A DNA stretch of 18,689 nucleotides from Lachnospiraceae bacterium (GTDB taxonomy: Bacteria; Bacillota; Clostridia; Lachnospirales; Lachnospiraceae), in contig CAAGKE010000148.1 of the NCBI GenBank assembly GCA_900770325.1, forward strand, positions 1 to 18,689, in the 5' to 3' direction. Below the pieces are notes generated by a model, which ran no database searches, was not told the origin of the DNA, and saw only the letters and a list, made by a program, of their open reading frames with translations. Below, one piece after another: positions 1-7,775 of this stretch (positions are counted from its first letter, which is position 1; the number at the start of each line of letters is the position of its first letter). Made by a program: the position numbers and the translations under genes.

Positions 1-12
1 CCCTTACTTCCG

Positions 13-41
13 TTGACCTTTTCGCCTCTCCGTGATATAGT
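13..41 (+). promoter_or_regulatory. Possible plus-strand promoter of unknown target
   Basis: A TTGACC box (13-18), a 17-base spacer and a TATAGT box (36-41) form a good sigma-A-like promoter on the plus strand. It points towards the 3' end of the minus-strand LacI gene. No convincing plus-strand gene follows. The next 80 bases can fold: GGTCCGGC near 66-73 can pair, with one G-U, with GCCGGGCC near 106-113. It could drive a short or antisense RNA, or be chance. Confidence 0.25.
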
Positions 42-125
42 TTAGACAAGTCAGAGATGACGCGGGTCCGGCAAAGCCAAACATCACACATTACTGAGGC
101 AGCGCCGGGCCATCCCCCCAAAATA

Positions 126-1130
126 CTACTCCGAAACAATTCGTTTTACGGATTTTCGTTCAATCAGTTCTCCTTTGAGAACTGTTTTTTTTATGTTTTC
201 CCGATTATCAATCAGCTCCCGGATATATTCCACACTGGTTCTGGCAAGCAGATCAATAGGTGCATTGTATGTCGTCAGCGGAGGAATCATATACTGAGCC
301 ATAAAAATATTGTCAAAACCCACTACGGAAATATCCTCCGGAATCCTCAGACCGCTGTCGCTGATCCCGCTGTAAATACCAATGGCAAGAATATCCATCG
401 TTGCAAAAAATGCCGTAGGTCTGTCCTCTCTTGCCAGAATCTCCCGTGTTCTGTGATAAGCCTCCTCAATGGTATCTACATCATAAATAAAATATCTTTT
501 ATAATCACTGATCCCATACTCTTCCATGGCCTGTTTGCAGCCTACGTAACGTCCGCGGAATCTCTGCCGCCCAAAATCGCCAAACATTCCGGCAATTTTC
601 CGATGTCCCTGATCCAAAAGATATTTTGTCATCAGATATCCGCCATGTTCATTATCCATTGACACACAGCTTATATTTTCAGTAACATTACGGTTTACCA
701 AAAGTATCGGTATATTGCGCTCCTGCTGAAAACGAAGGAGATGACCGATATCATCCTCCACACTCATGCAGAGAATCCCGTCAACCCCTCTGCCTCCCAG
801 CATATCGATCGCCCGTTTTTCATTCTCGATCTTCTCATCATTATTGCATAATATAATTGAATATCCCTTTTCCGATGCCCAGCGCTCAATACTTTTCATC
901 ACCATAGGATAAAAAAGGCTGTTAATGTCGGGAACCAAAAATGCCAGCGTATGAGTTTTTCCCTCTCTCAGCCCCCTGGCAATAACGCTTGGCTGGTAAT
1001 TCAGCTCTTTTACTGCTTTCAACACCTTCTGTCTGGTTTCTTCCTCCACAAACACACGGTTTGAAAGGGTTCTGGACACCGTACTGGCTGAAACACCTGC
1101 CGCTCGGGCAACATCTTTTATTGTACTCAT
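126..1130 (-). CDS. LacI-family transcriptional regulator
   Basis: Probable repressor of the adjacent catabolic operon. The 334-residue length is normal for the family. The N-terminus (STIKDVARAAGVS, then STVSRTLSN) is the classic LacI helix-turn-helix, residues 2-24. A hinge helix (QPSVIARGLREGKT) carries Leu54, the residue that in LacI/PurR relatives wedges into a central CG step. Residues about 60-334 are the periplasmic-binding-protein-like ligand and dimer domain. The start is set by the HTH, because an in-frame TGA lies just upstream. The only clear Shine-Dalgarno (AAAGGA) is about 15 bases away, longer than usual, with two out-of-frame ATGs in between. The gene lies downstream of the operon after a hairpin, and a possible own promoter lies at 1166-1195. 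CG-centred sites at the dctP promoter suit this protein, though CcpA could also use them. The effector is unknown. Confidence 0.93.
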   Translation of the reverse strand: MSTIKDVARAAGVSASTVSRTLSNRVFVEEETRQKVLKAVKELNYQPSVIARGLREGKTHTLAFLVPDINSLFYPMVMKSIERWASEKGYSIILCNNDEKIENEKRAIDMLGGRGVDGILCMSVEDDIGHLLRFQQERNIPILLVNRNVTENISCVSMDNEHGGYLMTKYLLDQGHRKIAGMFGDFGRQRFRGRYVGCKQAMEEYGISDYKRYFIYDVDTIEEAYHRTREILAREDRPTAFFATMDILAIGIYSGISDSGLRIPEDISVVGFDNIFMAQYMIPPLTTYNAPIDLLARTSVEYIRELIDNRENIKKTVLKGELIERKSVKRIVSE

Positions 1131-1165
1131 ATAAATCCATCATTTTCCTTTCAGATATTATTTAT

Positions 1166-1195
1166 ACTATATACCAGAATCCTTATGAAAATCAA
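1166..1195 (-). promoter_or_regulatory. Possible promoter of the LacI-family gene
   Basis: On the minus strand a TTGATT box (1190-1195) is followed after 18 bases by TATAGT (1166-1171); TATATA at 1168-1173 with a 16-base spacer is an alternative. It lies 36 bases or more upstream of the regulator's start. No copy of the TGNAANCGNTNNCA operator is seen here, so autoregulation through that motif is not supported. Confidence 0.4.
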
Positions 1196-1229
1196 GCATT
1201 ATGTAGGATACCGCAGCTGCAGATACAGA

Positions 1230-1260
1230 CAGGGCGGGGTGAATAATCACCTCCGCCCTG
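1230..1260 (-). terminator. Strong hairpin at the end of the catabolic operon
   Basis: The arms CAGGGCGG and CCGCCCTG pair perfectly, and an inner GGTGA/TCACC stem continues with one bulged base and an ATAA loop. It lies 45 bases past the stop of the last catabolic gene. Neither strand has a proper T-run right after the stem, so it may be a leaky terminator or an RNA-stabilising 3' structure that lets some transcripts reach lacI. Confidence 0.45.
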
Positions 1261-1304
1261 GCAGGGAAAATAATTATCAGAAGATTTCTGTAATTTCTAT
1301 AAAA

Positions 1305-2852
1305 TTATGCAAATAATCCCATTTTTTTATTTTCAAACAGATTTTCCGGCATTTTCTTCAGATTCCTGCTGATAACAGGAACAAAATCCATCTGATCAAT
1401 AATATCCTTTTTCAGATCCATTCCGGGAGCAATTTCAATCAGCACTACCCCTTCTTCCGAAAGAGCAAATACGGCTCTCTCCGTCACATACAGAACCTGC
1501 TGCTTCCGTTTCAAGGCATATTCACCGCTGAAGCTGATCTGGGCAACCTTTTCCACAGCCTTCCTGATTTTTCCTTCCGCGGCAATTTCCATCTTTCCGT
1601 CATGAAAATCCGCCCGAAAGCCGCCTGCAGTAAGAGTCCCCACGAAAATCATCCTTCGCGCGGACTGGGAAATATTGATAAAACCGCCGACACCATTCAC
1701 TCTTTCTCCAAACCGGCTTACGTTTACATTTCCCTTCTGATCAAATTCAGCAAATGACAGTACCGCTATATCCAGTCCGCCCCCATCATACCAGTCAAAC
1801 TGGCTTGGCGCCTCCAAAATCACCTCCGGGTTGTAAACCAGACCGAAATTACTTCCGGAAGAAGGAATTCCTCCCGTAATACCCTGTTCAACAGACAGCT
1901 TCATATAATCTTCGCCGCCCTCCTCATTGATTACGGATGCCACTCCTGCCGGCATTCCAAAACCAAGATTTACTACAGAATCTTTCTTTATCTCCATAGC
2001 AGCACGGCGTGCTATCACCTTGCGCTCTGTAAGATCCATGGGGTTCAGCTTTTGTTCCAGAAGCATCCTGCATTCGCCCGAAAAAGCCGGATCATAATCT
2101 GTCAGCATGGATTGTCTTTGTCCGGGATCGATCACCACCGCGTCCACCAGAATTCCGGGCACTCTTATATTCAGAGGAGATAACGTACCCTTCTGAACTG
2201 CTCTCTTTACCTGCGCAATCACAATTCCTCCGGAATTCTTCGCCGCCTGCGCAGCTGACAGACATTCAGGAATAATACCTTCCTGCTCAAACGTCAGATT
2301 TCCATCTTCATCTGCTGTTGTTGCGCGGATGATGGCAACATCTACAGGAAAAGACTTATACAGAAGATACTCTTCTCCCATCAGCTCAACCACCTCTGTC
2401 AGCAGACGTTTTGAGCATTTATTCATGGCCCCGGCTTCCACTCTGGGATCCACAAAGGTTCCCAGACCTACCTTTGTAACAACACCGGGTCTTCCCGCGG
2501 CAATTTCACGCGCCATCTGAGTCATGGTTCCCTGCGGCAGCACATATGCCTCGATTTTTTCCCTGCGTGCCAGCTCCTGCATATTAACAGACCAGGTCCA
2601 GTGACTTCCGATCACTGCTTTTACCATTCCCTCATGGGCAAAGCGGTCTGCTCCTCCTCCCTGCTTGTCACCGATCCCCGCACTGTGACACAACGTAAGA
2701 TTTGCGGGATGACCGGTTTCCACAAAACAGGCTTCCAGTTCTTTCAGGAAATAGTAGGGTTCATTGATTCCTCCGCCCCCGGCTACCAGCCAGACACAAG
2801 CCCGATCCCGAATCAAGGCTGCTGCCGACCGGGCATCCATTATTTTTTTCAT
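1305..2852 (-). CDS. Class I acyl-CoA:acetate/3-ketoacid CoA-transferase (fused subunits), copy 1
   Basis: Predicted to move CoA between an acyl-CoA donor such as acetyl-CoA and a carboxylic acid, activating the acid without ATP. The 515 residues match the fused alpha-beta YdiF/SCOT-type family. The N-terminal half has the glycine-rich VAGGGGINEP and the HSAGIGDK and FVDPRV stretches. The C-terminal half has NLGFGMP and SVEQGITGGIP, where Glu322 is the expected covalent-catalysis glutamate, then GGGLDIAVLSFAEFD and GNVNVS. The start is supported by GGAGG 7 bases upstream. It lies 42 bases after the DUF2264 gene as the last enzyme of the operon. It is clearly paralogous to the gene at 6206-7756, with the same motifs throughout but scattered substitutions. 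Two such enzymes in one operon suggest two acids or two steps, for example one activating the substrate and one releasing or recycling CoA. Substrate unknown. Confidence 0.92.
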   Translation of the reverse strand: MKKIMDARSAAALIRDRACVWLVAGGGGINEPYYFLKELEACFVETGHPANLTLCHSAGIGDKQGGGADRFAHEGMVKAVIGSHWTWSVNMQELARREKIEAYVLPQGTMTQMAREIAAGRPGVVTKVGLGTFVDPRVEAGAMNKCSKRLLTEVVELMGEEYLLYKSFPVDVAIIRATTADEDGNLTFEQEGIIPECLSAAQAAKNSGGIVIAQVKRAVQKGTLSPLNIRVPGILVDAVVIDPGQRQSMLTDYDPAFSGECRMLLEQKLNPMDLTERKVIARRAAMEIKKDSVVNLGFGMPAGVASVINEEGGEDYMKLSVEQGITGGIPSSGSNFGLVYNPEVILEAPSQFDWYDGGGLDIAVLSFAEFDQKGNVNVSRFGERVNGVGGFINISQSARRMIFVGTLTAGGFRADFHDGKMEIAAEGKIRKAVEKVAQISFSGEYALKRKQQVLYVTERAVFALSEEGVVLIEIAPGMDLKKDIIDQMDFVPVISRNLKKMPENLFENKKMGLFA

Positions 2853-2894
2853 ACCGCACCTCCAGGACTCTATCCTTCCAATTCTGATTCCGGA

Positions 2895-4103
2895 TCAATG
2901 ACCGCCCTTTGCCACATACTCATCATGATCGTAAATCGTCTGATGCACTTTCTCGTGACGTGCCTCATCAATCGTACAGATGCCGCCGCCCCACTGGCGT
3001 TTATTTGTCCACTCAGTATCCGGACCTGACCAGAAATGATCCTTCTCATTCAGGCCCAGAGGAAGAAAGACTGTAGTACACAGATACAGACTTCCCGTGG
3101 AAATATAAACCTCGCCGATGCCCTTCTGTGCTCCGCACCAGCCAATTTTCAGCCATCCGTTTTCATCAAAGGTTCCCGGCTTCATCATATTTTTAATTAC
3201 GCTGGTCAGAGCACAGCGCACCTGCATGGGAGTAATATCCTCAGGCAGATTGTGCATCAGCGCCATTTCCGACAAATGCTGCATAGCGCCAAACCGGTAG
3301 GCCAGAGAACGTCCCACTGCCGGGAAAGTCCCCTCCGGACTGATCATACGCTCCAGAATTCCCGCATATCGTTTCGCGCGGGCCGGAACCCTGGTCACAA
3401 GCAGCTTCCAGTCCGGATCCGTGGGCCCCATGATTCTGGCTACGTCATAGTACATCGGCTGGATAACGAAGCTGTTATAATAATTCATGCAGAATTCTTC
3501 TCCGTCTCCGTAAATTCCGTCGCCCTTGTACCACAGCTCATGAAAATGAAGTGCTGAATCAATATGGTTTTTATCATACGGCTTTCCCATAACATAGAGC
3601 AGTGTCTCAATCATAGCCAGGAACATATAGAAGTTATTAAATCCGGATTTAATTTTGGTCGAAGCAGTCATACATTCCGCCAGACGATCCTTTTCTTCCG
3701 GACTTAACGGGTCCAGCAGCTCTTTCTGTGCCCGCAGGATTCCATGAGCAAGAAATGCCGCATCTACTAAAGGCTGTCTTCCTTCCCCGAAATTCACGAA
3801 ATCCGGTGATTCGGGATTCGTACAGTTAATGATGGCTTTTCTTGTGATCTCCGCATATTTTCTGCGCAGAATCTCCTCCTCACCTTCCAGGCCTTCACAC
3901 CCGAGCCAGGCTGAAACACCGTCGATGGTACGTCCCACAGCCTCCAGGTGCGTAAATTTCCTGCGGATCTCCACTTCCTTCTCTTCTGTCACCCGACATT
4001 CACAGGGCATATCACGATGCAGACGCTCCTCTGCCGTTGCTTTCAGTACAGGCGCCGCGATTTCAAGCATGGTATCCAGCCAATATTTTCTTTCTGCTGT
4101 CAT
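2895..4103 (-). CDS. DUF2264 family protein
   Basis: A 402-residue protein I recognise as DUF2264 (PF10022). The diagnostic stretches are NNFYMFLAMIETLLYVMG followed by PYD (156-177), GDGIYGDGEEFCMNYYN (194-210), GRSLAYRFG (264-272), GSLYLCTTVFLPLG (337-350) and HFWSG with nearby EWTNKRQW (357-371). The helical pattern and family knowledge suggest an alpha/alpha-toroid fold, as in unsaturated-uronyl hydrolases and some lyases, but no reaction is assured. There is no signal peptide, so it should act in the cytoplasm on an imported compound. The start is supported by GAGGTG 8 bases upstream. It sits between the short-chain dehydrogenase and CoA-transferase genes of a CoA-thioester operon. That is unexpected for a family usually met near carbohydrate genes, and implies a substrate with a sugar-like, uronate-like or cyclic polyol part. 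Family call firm, function open. Confidence 0.85.
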   Translation of the reverse strand: MTAERKYWLDTMLEIAAPVLKATAEERLHRDMPCECRVTEEKEVEIRRKFTHLEAVGRTIDGVSAWLGCEGLEGEEEILRRKYAEITRKAIINCTNPESPDFVNFGEGRQPLVDAAFLAHGILRAQKELLDPLSPEEKDRLAECMTASTKIKSGFNNFYMFLAMIETLLYVMGKPYDKNHIDSALHFHELWYKGDGIYGDGEEFCMNYYNSFVIQPMYYDVARIMGPTDPDWKLLVTRVPARAKRYAGILERMISPEGTFPAVGRSLAYRFGAMQHLSEMALMHNLPEDITPMQVRCALTSVIKNMMKPGTFDENGWLKIGWCGAQKGIGEVYISTGSLYLCTTVFLPLGLNEKDHFWSGPDTEWTNKRQWGGGICTIDEARHEKVHQTIYDHDEYVAKGGH

Positions 4104-4156
4104 AACTTTTCACCTCACAGATAAAATTTAATTATGTTCAAAATATATTACAGCTT

Positions 4157-4924
4157 TTATAATCTCGCAATATGGAAGCCGCCGTCCAGATCCAGATAAT
4201 TACCGGTGCAGTAGGATAATTTTCCGCTGACAAAAACACTTACCGCGTCCGCAATATCCTGAGGGGTCCCCCATCTTGCGATCGGGAACGCTCCCTTTTC
4301 AATCAGATCACTGTATTTCTTATGTACAACCTTTGTCATGTCCGTATCGATCACACCCGGACGGATCTCATACACATTAATTCCCTCTCCCGCAAGACGA
4401 TCCGCATAAAGCAGCGTCATCATTGCCATTCCTGCCTTGGACATACAATATTCCCCACGGCTGATAGACGAAATGTATGCAGAGCTGGAGCAGATATTTA
4501 CGATCGTTCCCCGCATACTGCCCTTATATTCCTGAGTCAGCATCTTTTTAACCACCAGCTGAGTAAAGAACATGGCCCCTTTTAAATTAATACCCAGAAC
4601 ACGGTCAAAGCTTTCCTCCGTCATTTCCAGGATATCCTGACGCACAAGCGGAGCCACACCGGCGTTATTCACCAGGACATCAATATCTCCATATTTTTCC
4701 ACAACTGCCTTCAGAAAGTTTTCGCGGTCCGTTTTTTCCGTAACGCTTCCCTGAAAATACAGGTAATCAACCCCCATTTTTTCCAGCTCGTCAAAATTTT
4801 CCTTATAATCATCCAGACTGTTGACATCCAATACTGCCACATTATATCCTTCCGAACCGAGCTGCTTTACAATACCATATCCAATACCGCGGCTTCCGCC
4901 TGTAATTACTGCTGTTTTTCTCAT
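4157..4924 (-). CDS. Short-chain dehydrogenase/reductase (3-oxoacyl-ACP reductase-like)
   Basis: A classical SDR of 255 residues, predicted to oxidise or reduce a hydroxyl/keto group with a nicotinamide cofactor. The cofactor loop TGGSRGIG is at 8-15, NNAG at 86-89, the catalytic serine is in the SSS run at 146-148, and YCMSK places catalytic Tyr159 and Lys163. Asp33 at the end of the second beta strand (VAVLDVN) favours NAD(H) over NADP(H); this is an inference from the family rule. The C-terminus has the usual LDGGF loop. The start has AAAGG 8 bases upstream. The gene follows the cupin gene with a 46-base gap. In this operon the likely job is dehydrogenation of a 3-hydroxyacyl-CoA made by the crotonase, or oxidation of a ring or sugar alcohol. 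Housekeeping FabG activity is less likely, because no fatty-acid synthesis gene is nearby. Confidence 0.9.
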   Translation of the reverse strand: MRKTAVITGGSRGIGYGIVKQLGSEGYNVAVLDVNSLDDYKENFDELEKMGVDYLYFQGSVTEKTDRENFLKAVVEKYGDIDVLVNNAGVAPLVRQDILEMTEESFDRVLGINLKGAMFFTQLVVKKMLTQEYKGSMRGTIVNICSSSAYISSISRGEYCMSKAGMAMMTLLYADRLAGEGINVYEIRPGVIDTDMTKVVHKKYSDLIEKGAFPIARWGTPQDIADAVSVFVSGKLSYCTGNYLDLDGGFHIARL

Positions 4925-4970
4925 AATAACTGCCTTTCACTACAATATAGTTTCATTATTGCTGCCGGTT

Positions 4971-5351
4971 TTACTTCAATTCTCCGGACATTTCCTGTGC
5001 CCAGTGATCCACGATCATCTTCGGTGCATATACATACATTACATGCATATCTTCGCTGCCTGTATTTTTCAGCCCGTGAGGAAGGCCGCGGTCAATGTAA
5101 ACACTGTCACCAGCCTTAAGGGGCTGTGTCTCGCCGTCAACATACATCTCGCCGGTGCCGCTTAAAATCGTATAGGTCTCTATTGTTTCATGGTCATGGA
5201 TCGGAATACCGCCTCCCGGATATACAACAGAATAACCCTGTACAAAATACTCCCCGTTGATCTTTCCGTTCTCGCCGTACATCACACGGCTTTTTCTTCC
5301 AGCCGGAAACTCCATGCCTTCAATATCTTCAAAAATATTAAACTTTTTCAT
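4971..5351 (-). CDS. Small single-domain cupin
   Basis: A 126-residue protein with one complete cupin domain. Motif 1 reads GGGIPIHDHETIETYTILSG with probable metal ligands His52, His54 and Glu58. Motif 2 (GDSVYIDRGLPHGLKN) supplies His92. All four ligands are present, so it probably binds a divalent metal and could be a small isomerase, lyase or epimerase; a sensory or storage role is also possible. The start is 5 bases after the crotonase stop, and its ribosome binding site (GGGAG) lies inside the last crotonase codons, so the two are probably translationally coupled. That ties it to the same pathway, perhaps a double-bond or keto shift on the substrate. The exact reaction cannot be read from sequence. 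Confidence 0.85.
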   Translation of the reverse strand: MKKFNIFEDIEGMEFPAGRKSRVMYGENGKINGEYFVQGYSVVYPGGGIPIHDHETIETYTILSGTGEMYVDGETQPLKAGDSVYIDRGLPHGLKNTGSEDMHVMYVYAPKMIVDHWAQEMSGELK

Positions 5352-5356
5352 TTCAA

Positions 5357-6139
5357 TTATCTCCCTTCGTATTTTGGTGCACGCTTTTCCAGAAATGCTG
5401 TCAGACCCTCGATCGCGTCATGGGTCGTAAACAGAAATCCCAGTGTATTGGCATCCCTCTGTGCAATATCAGTGGGCTGTTTGCCTGCCGCGTCGTATAC
5501 CAGATGCTTGTCAAACTTCATTGTAATCGGAGCCTTGGAGGCCAGCTCCTGTGCCAGCTCTTCCGCCTTCACACGCATCGTATCCACATCCTCGTAAACC
5601 TCTGCTATCAAACCATAATCCAAAGCCTGCTGAGAAGTGATCATTTTTCCGCGGAGAAGCATATTCTTTGCCCGGCTTTCACCAATTAATCTTGCCAGAC
5701 GAAGCGTACCGCCCCATCCCGGGATCATACCGATATTGATCTCCGGCAAACCGAATTTCGCGTTTGCCGAACAGATACGGATATCACAGCACATGGCGAT
5801 CTCGAGACCTCCTCCCAGGCAGTATCCATTGACAGCCGCTACAGATGGAATATCCATTGTCTCAATCTTTGTAAACAGCTTATGTCCTACTTCAATGGAA
5901 TAACGGGAATCCTCCGGAGACATTTTAACAAGTCCCGAGATATCAGCGCCTGCAATAAAGGACTTCGGACCTCCTCCCGTCAGCACCAGACAGTGCATAT
6001 TCTTATCAGCAATAACCTCATCTACCAGTTCAGTCATATACTCAACAATCGGAACACTCAGCGCGTTTCTGGTCTGCGGTATATCCACTGTTAAAATTGC
6101 GTAGTTTTCTTTCTTTTCCAGTTTGATTCCTTCAATCAT
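5357..6139 (-). CDS. Enoyl-CoA hydratase/isomerase family protein (crotonase fold)
   Basis: Predicted to act on an acyl-CoA thioester, most simply adding water to a 2-enoyl-CoA. The 260 residues are the full crotonase length. The oxyanion-hole strand FIAGADI (61-67) and the helix GYCLGGGLEIAMCCDI (105-120) are intact. Both hydratase glutamates are present: Glu113 in GGGLE and Glu133 in GLPEINIGMIPGWGG. With both acids kept, hydratase chemistry is likelier than pure isomerase or hydrolase chemistry. The start is preceded by GGAGG 8 bases upstream. The gene lies 66 bases after CoA-transferase copy 2 and overlaps the cupin's ribosome binding site. In context it would hydrate the CoA ester formed by the transferase, after any redox step by the flavoprotein. 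No acyl-CoA dehydrogenase, ETF or thiolase is nearby, so ordinary fatty-acid beta-oxidation is unlikely. Confidence 0.9.
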   Translation of the reverse strand: MIEGIKLEKKENYAILTVDIPQTRNALSVPIVEYMTELVDEVIADKNMHCLVLTGGGPKSFIAGADISGLVKMSPEDSRYSIEVGHKLFTKIETMDIPSVAAVNGYCLGGGLEIAMCCDIRICSANAKFGLPEINIGMIPGWGGTLRLARLIGESRAKNMLLRGKMITSQQALDYGLIAEVYEDVDTMRVKAEELAQELASKAPITMKFDKHLVYDAAGKQPTDIAQRDANTLGFLFTTHDAIEGLTAFLEKRAPKYEGR

Positions 6140-6205
6140 TGTTCATTTCCTCCCGAGACTTATCAAAATAATCTATAAAAATACAGCTTTTTCTCTCCAT
6201 TAACT

Positions 6206-7756
6206 TCAATCATCGTTCCGGATGCCCATTATTTCAGGGCGAAAGATCCTTGCATCCATAAGTACCGGCGGCTGCGGCATCAGCGGCACAAAATCCATCT
6301 GATCCAGAATATCCTTCTGAAGATCCACGCCGGGAGCAATTTCCTTTAATACCAGACCTTCCCCGGTCATTTCAAAAACCGCTCTCTCAGTAACATACAA
6401 AACCGGCTGATGGGTTTCCCTGGCAAATTCTCCGCTGAAGGTGATGTGTTCAACATCCTTCAAAAATTTTTTTGCCCTTCCTTCCTGAAGAATATGAAGC
6501 TCTCCGTCCTTTATCTCCGTTTTCAGACCGCCTGCTGTAAAGGTTCCGCAAAATACACATTTTTTTGCAGTCTGGGAAATATCAATAAATCCTCCTGCTC
6601 CGGAAATCGTCGGTCCGAATTTGCTCACATTCACATTGCCGTGACTGTCTGCCTGAGCCAGGCCAAGACAGGTCATATCCAGACCTCCGCCATTATAAAA
6701 ATCAAACTGGGACGGTCCGTCTATCATGGCTTCTGCATTGTACGCCACACCAAAAATAGCGCCGCTGGCCGGAATGCCGCCGATGATCCCCTGCTCAATG
6801 GTCATTTTCGCATAATCGCCGATTCCTTCCTCAGCCGCAACCTTCGCAACCCCATCAGGCATGCCGAAGCCCAGGTTCATAACCATGCCCTTTCTCATCT
6901 CCATGGCGGCTCTTCTGGCTACGATCTTCCTCTGATCCAGCTTCATTGGAGCAATGCTGTCCTCCGGGATTTTTAAATCTCCCGTCAGAGCCGGATTATA
7001 CTCGCCTTCGATCGTCTGTACCTGATCGGGGCATACAACTACCGCATCGATCAGAATACCCGGAATGCGAACATTTTTCGGATCCATCGTTCCTGTTTTT
7101 GCTGCATATTTTACCTGACAGATTACTTTTCCTCCGCAGTTGTGTACTGCCTGCGCAATCTGCAGAGCCTCCAAATAAGCCGGCTCCTGTTCCATGGAGA
7201 TATTTCCGGCACCATCGCCATAGCTTCCCCGTATCAGCGCGCAGGAAAAATCATATGTTTTATAATGAAGCCATTCTTCCCCGTTCATATGAATCAGCTC
7301 CACCAGATCCTCCTTCGTACAGGTATTCAGCTTCGCTCCGCTGACACGCGGATCAACAAAGGTTTTAAGTCCCGTCTTGGTGATCAGACCCGGCCGGTGA
7401 GCAGCCGCCTCGCGATACTGCATCGCCACGATACCCTGCGGGAAATTGTATGCTTCTATCTTATTGTCATTTGCCAGCTGCTGCATTCTCGGCGACCATC
7501 CCCAGTGTCCTCCTACCACGCGTTTAATCATTCCCTCATGGGCAAAACGGCTGACACCTCCATTCTCTTTGTCTCCTATTCCCGCCGAATGAGTCAATGT
7601 CAGACCTGTGGGATGTCCTGTTTCAAGAAATCTTTTCTCCAGCGCTTCAAAAAGGAAATTAGGTTCCATAATGCCGCCGCCATTACCGGATACGGCAATA
7701 CTGTCATTATCATTTACCAGCTTCACTGCTTCCTCAGCAGTCATAAACTTATTCAT
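6206..7756 (-). CDS. Class I acyl-CoA:acetate/3-ketoacid CoA-transferase (fused subunits), copy 2
   Basis: A second fused CoA-transferase of 516 residues, with the layout of the copy at 1305-2852. VSGNGGGIMEP lies near the N-terminus, followed by HSAGIGDK, FVDPRV, NLGFGMP and TIEQGIIGGIPASG, with Glu321 as the expected catalytic glutamate, then GGGLDMTCLG and GNVNVS. The frame stays open for 70 more codons upstream. The start at 7756 is chosen because GAGAGGAG lies just upstream and the homology begins there; the extension overlaps the flavoprotein gene and reads as arginine-rich noise. It starts 19 bases after the flavoprotein stop and precedes the crotonase, so it is the more likely enzyme for activating the imported or flavoprotein-processed acid. 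Substrate unknown. Its divergence from copy 1 suggests different acids rather than recent duplication. Confidence 0.92.
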   Translation of the reverse strand: MNKFMTAEEAVKLVNDNDSIAVSGNGGGIMEPNFLFEALEKRFLETGHPTGLTLTHSAGIGDKENGGVSRFAHEGMIKRVVGGHWGWSPRMQQLANDNKIEAYNFPQGIVAMQYREAAAHRPGLITKTGLKTFVDPRVSGAKLNTCTKEDLVELIHMNGEEWLHYKTYDFSCALIRGSYGDGAGNISMEQEPAYLEALQIAQAVHNCGGKVICQVKYAAKTGTMDPKNVRIPGILIDAVVVCPDQVQTIEGEYNPALTGDLKIPEDSIAPMKLDQRKIVARRAAMEMRKGMVMNLGFGMPDGVAKVAAEEGIGDYAKMTIEQGIIGGIPASGAIFGVAYNAEAMIDGPSQFDFYNGGGLDMTCLGLAQADSHGNVNVSKFGPTISGAGGFIDISQTAKKCVFCGTFTAGGLKTEIKDGELHILQEGRAKKFLKDVEHITFSGEFARETHQPVLYVTERAVFEMTGEGLVLKEIAPGVDLQKDILDQMDFVPLMPQPPVLMDARIFRPEIMGIRNDD

Positions 7757-7775
7757 TTTTCGCTCTCCTCTCTTT

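Noticed and set aside
57..662. Plus-strand open frame of 201 codons opposite the LacI-family gene
   Set aside because: It has no ribosome binding site and no family resemblance, and it is fully antisense to a gene with clear LacI motifs.
1305..7756. Itaconate degradation or classical fatty-acid beta-oxidation
   Set aside because: No citramalyl-CoA lyase, thiolase, acyl-CoA dehydrogenase or ETF genes are present in the window.
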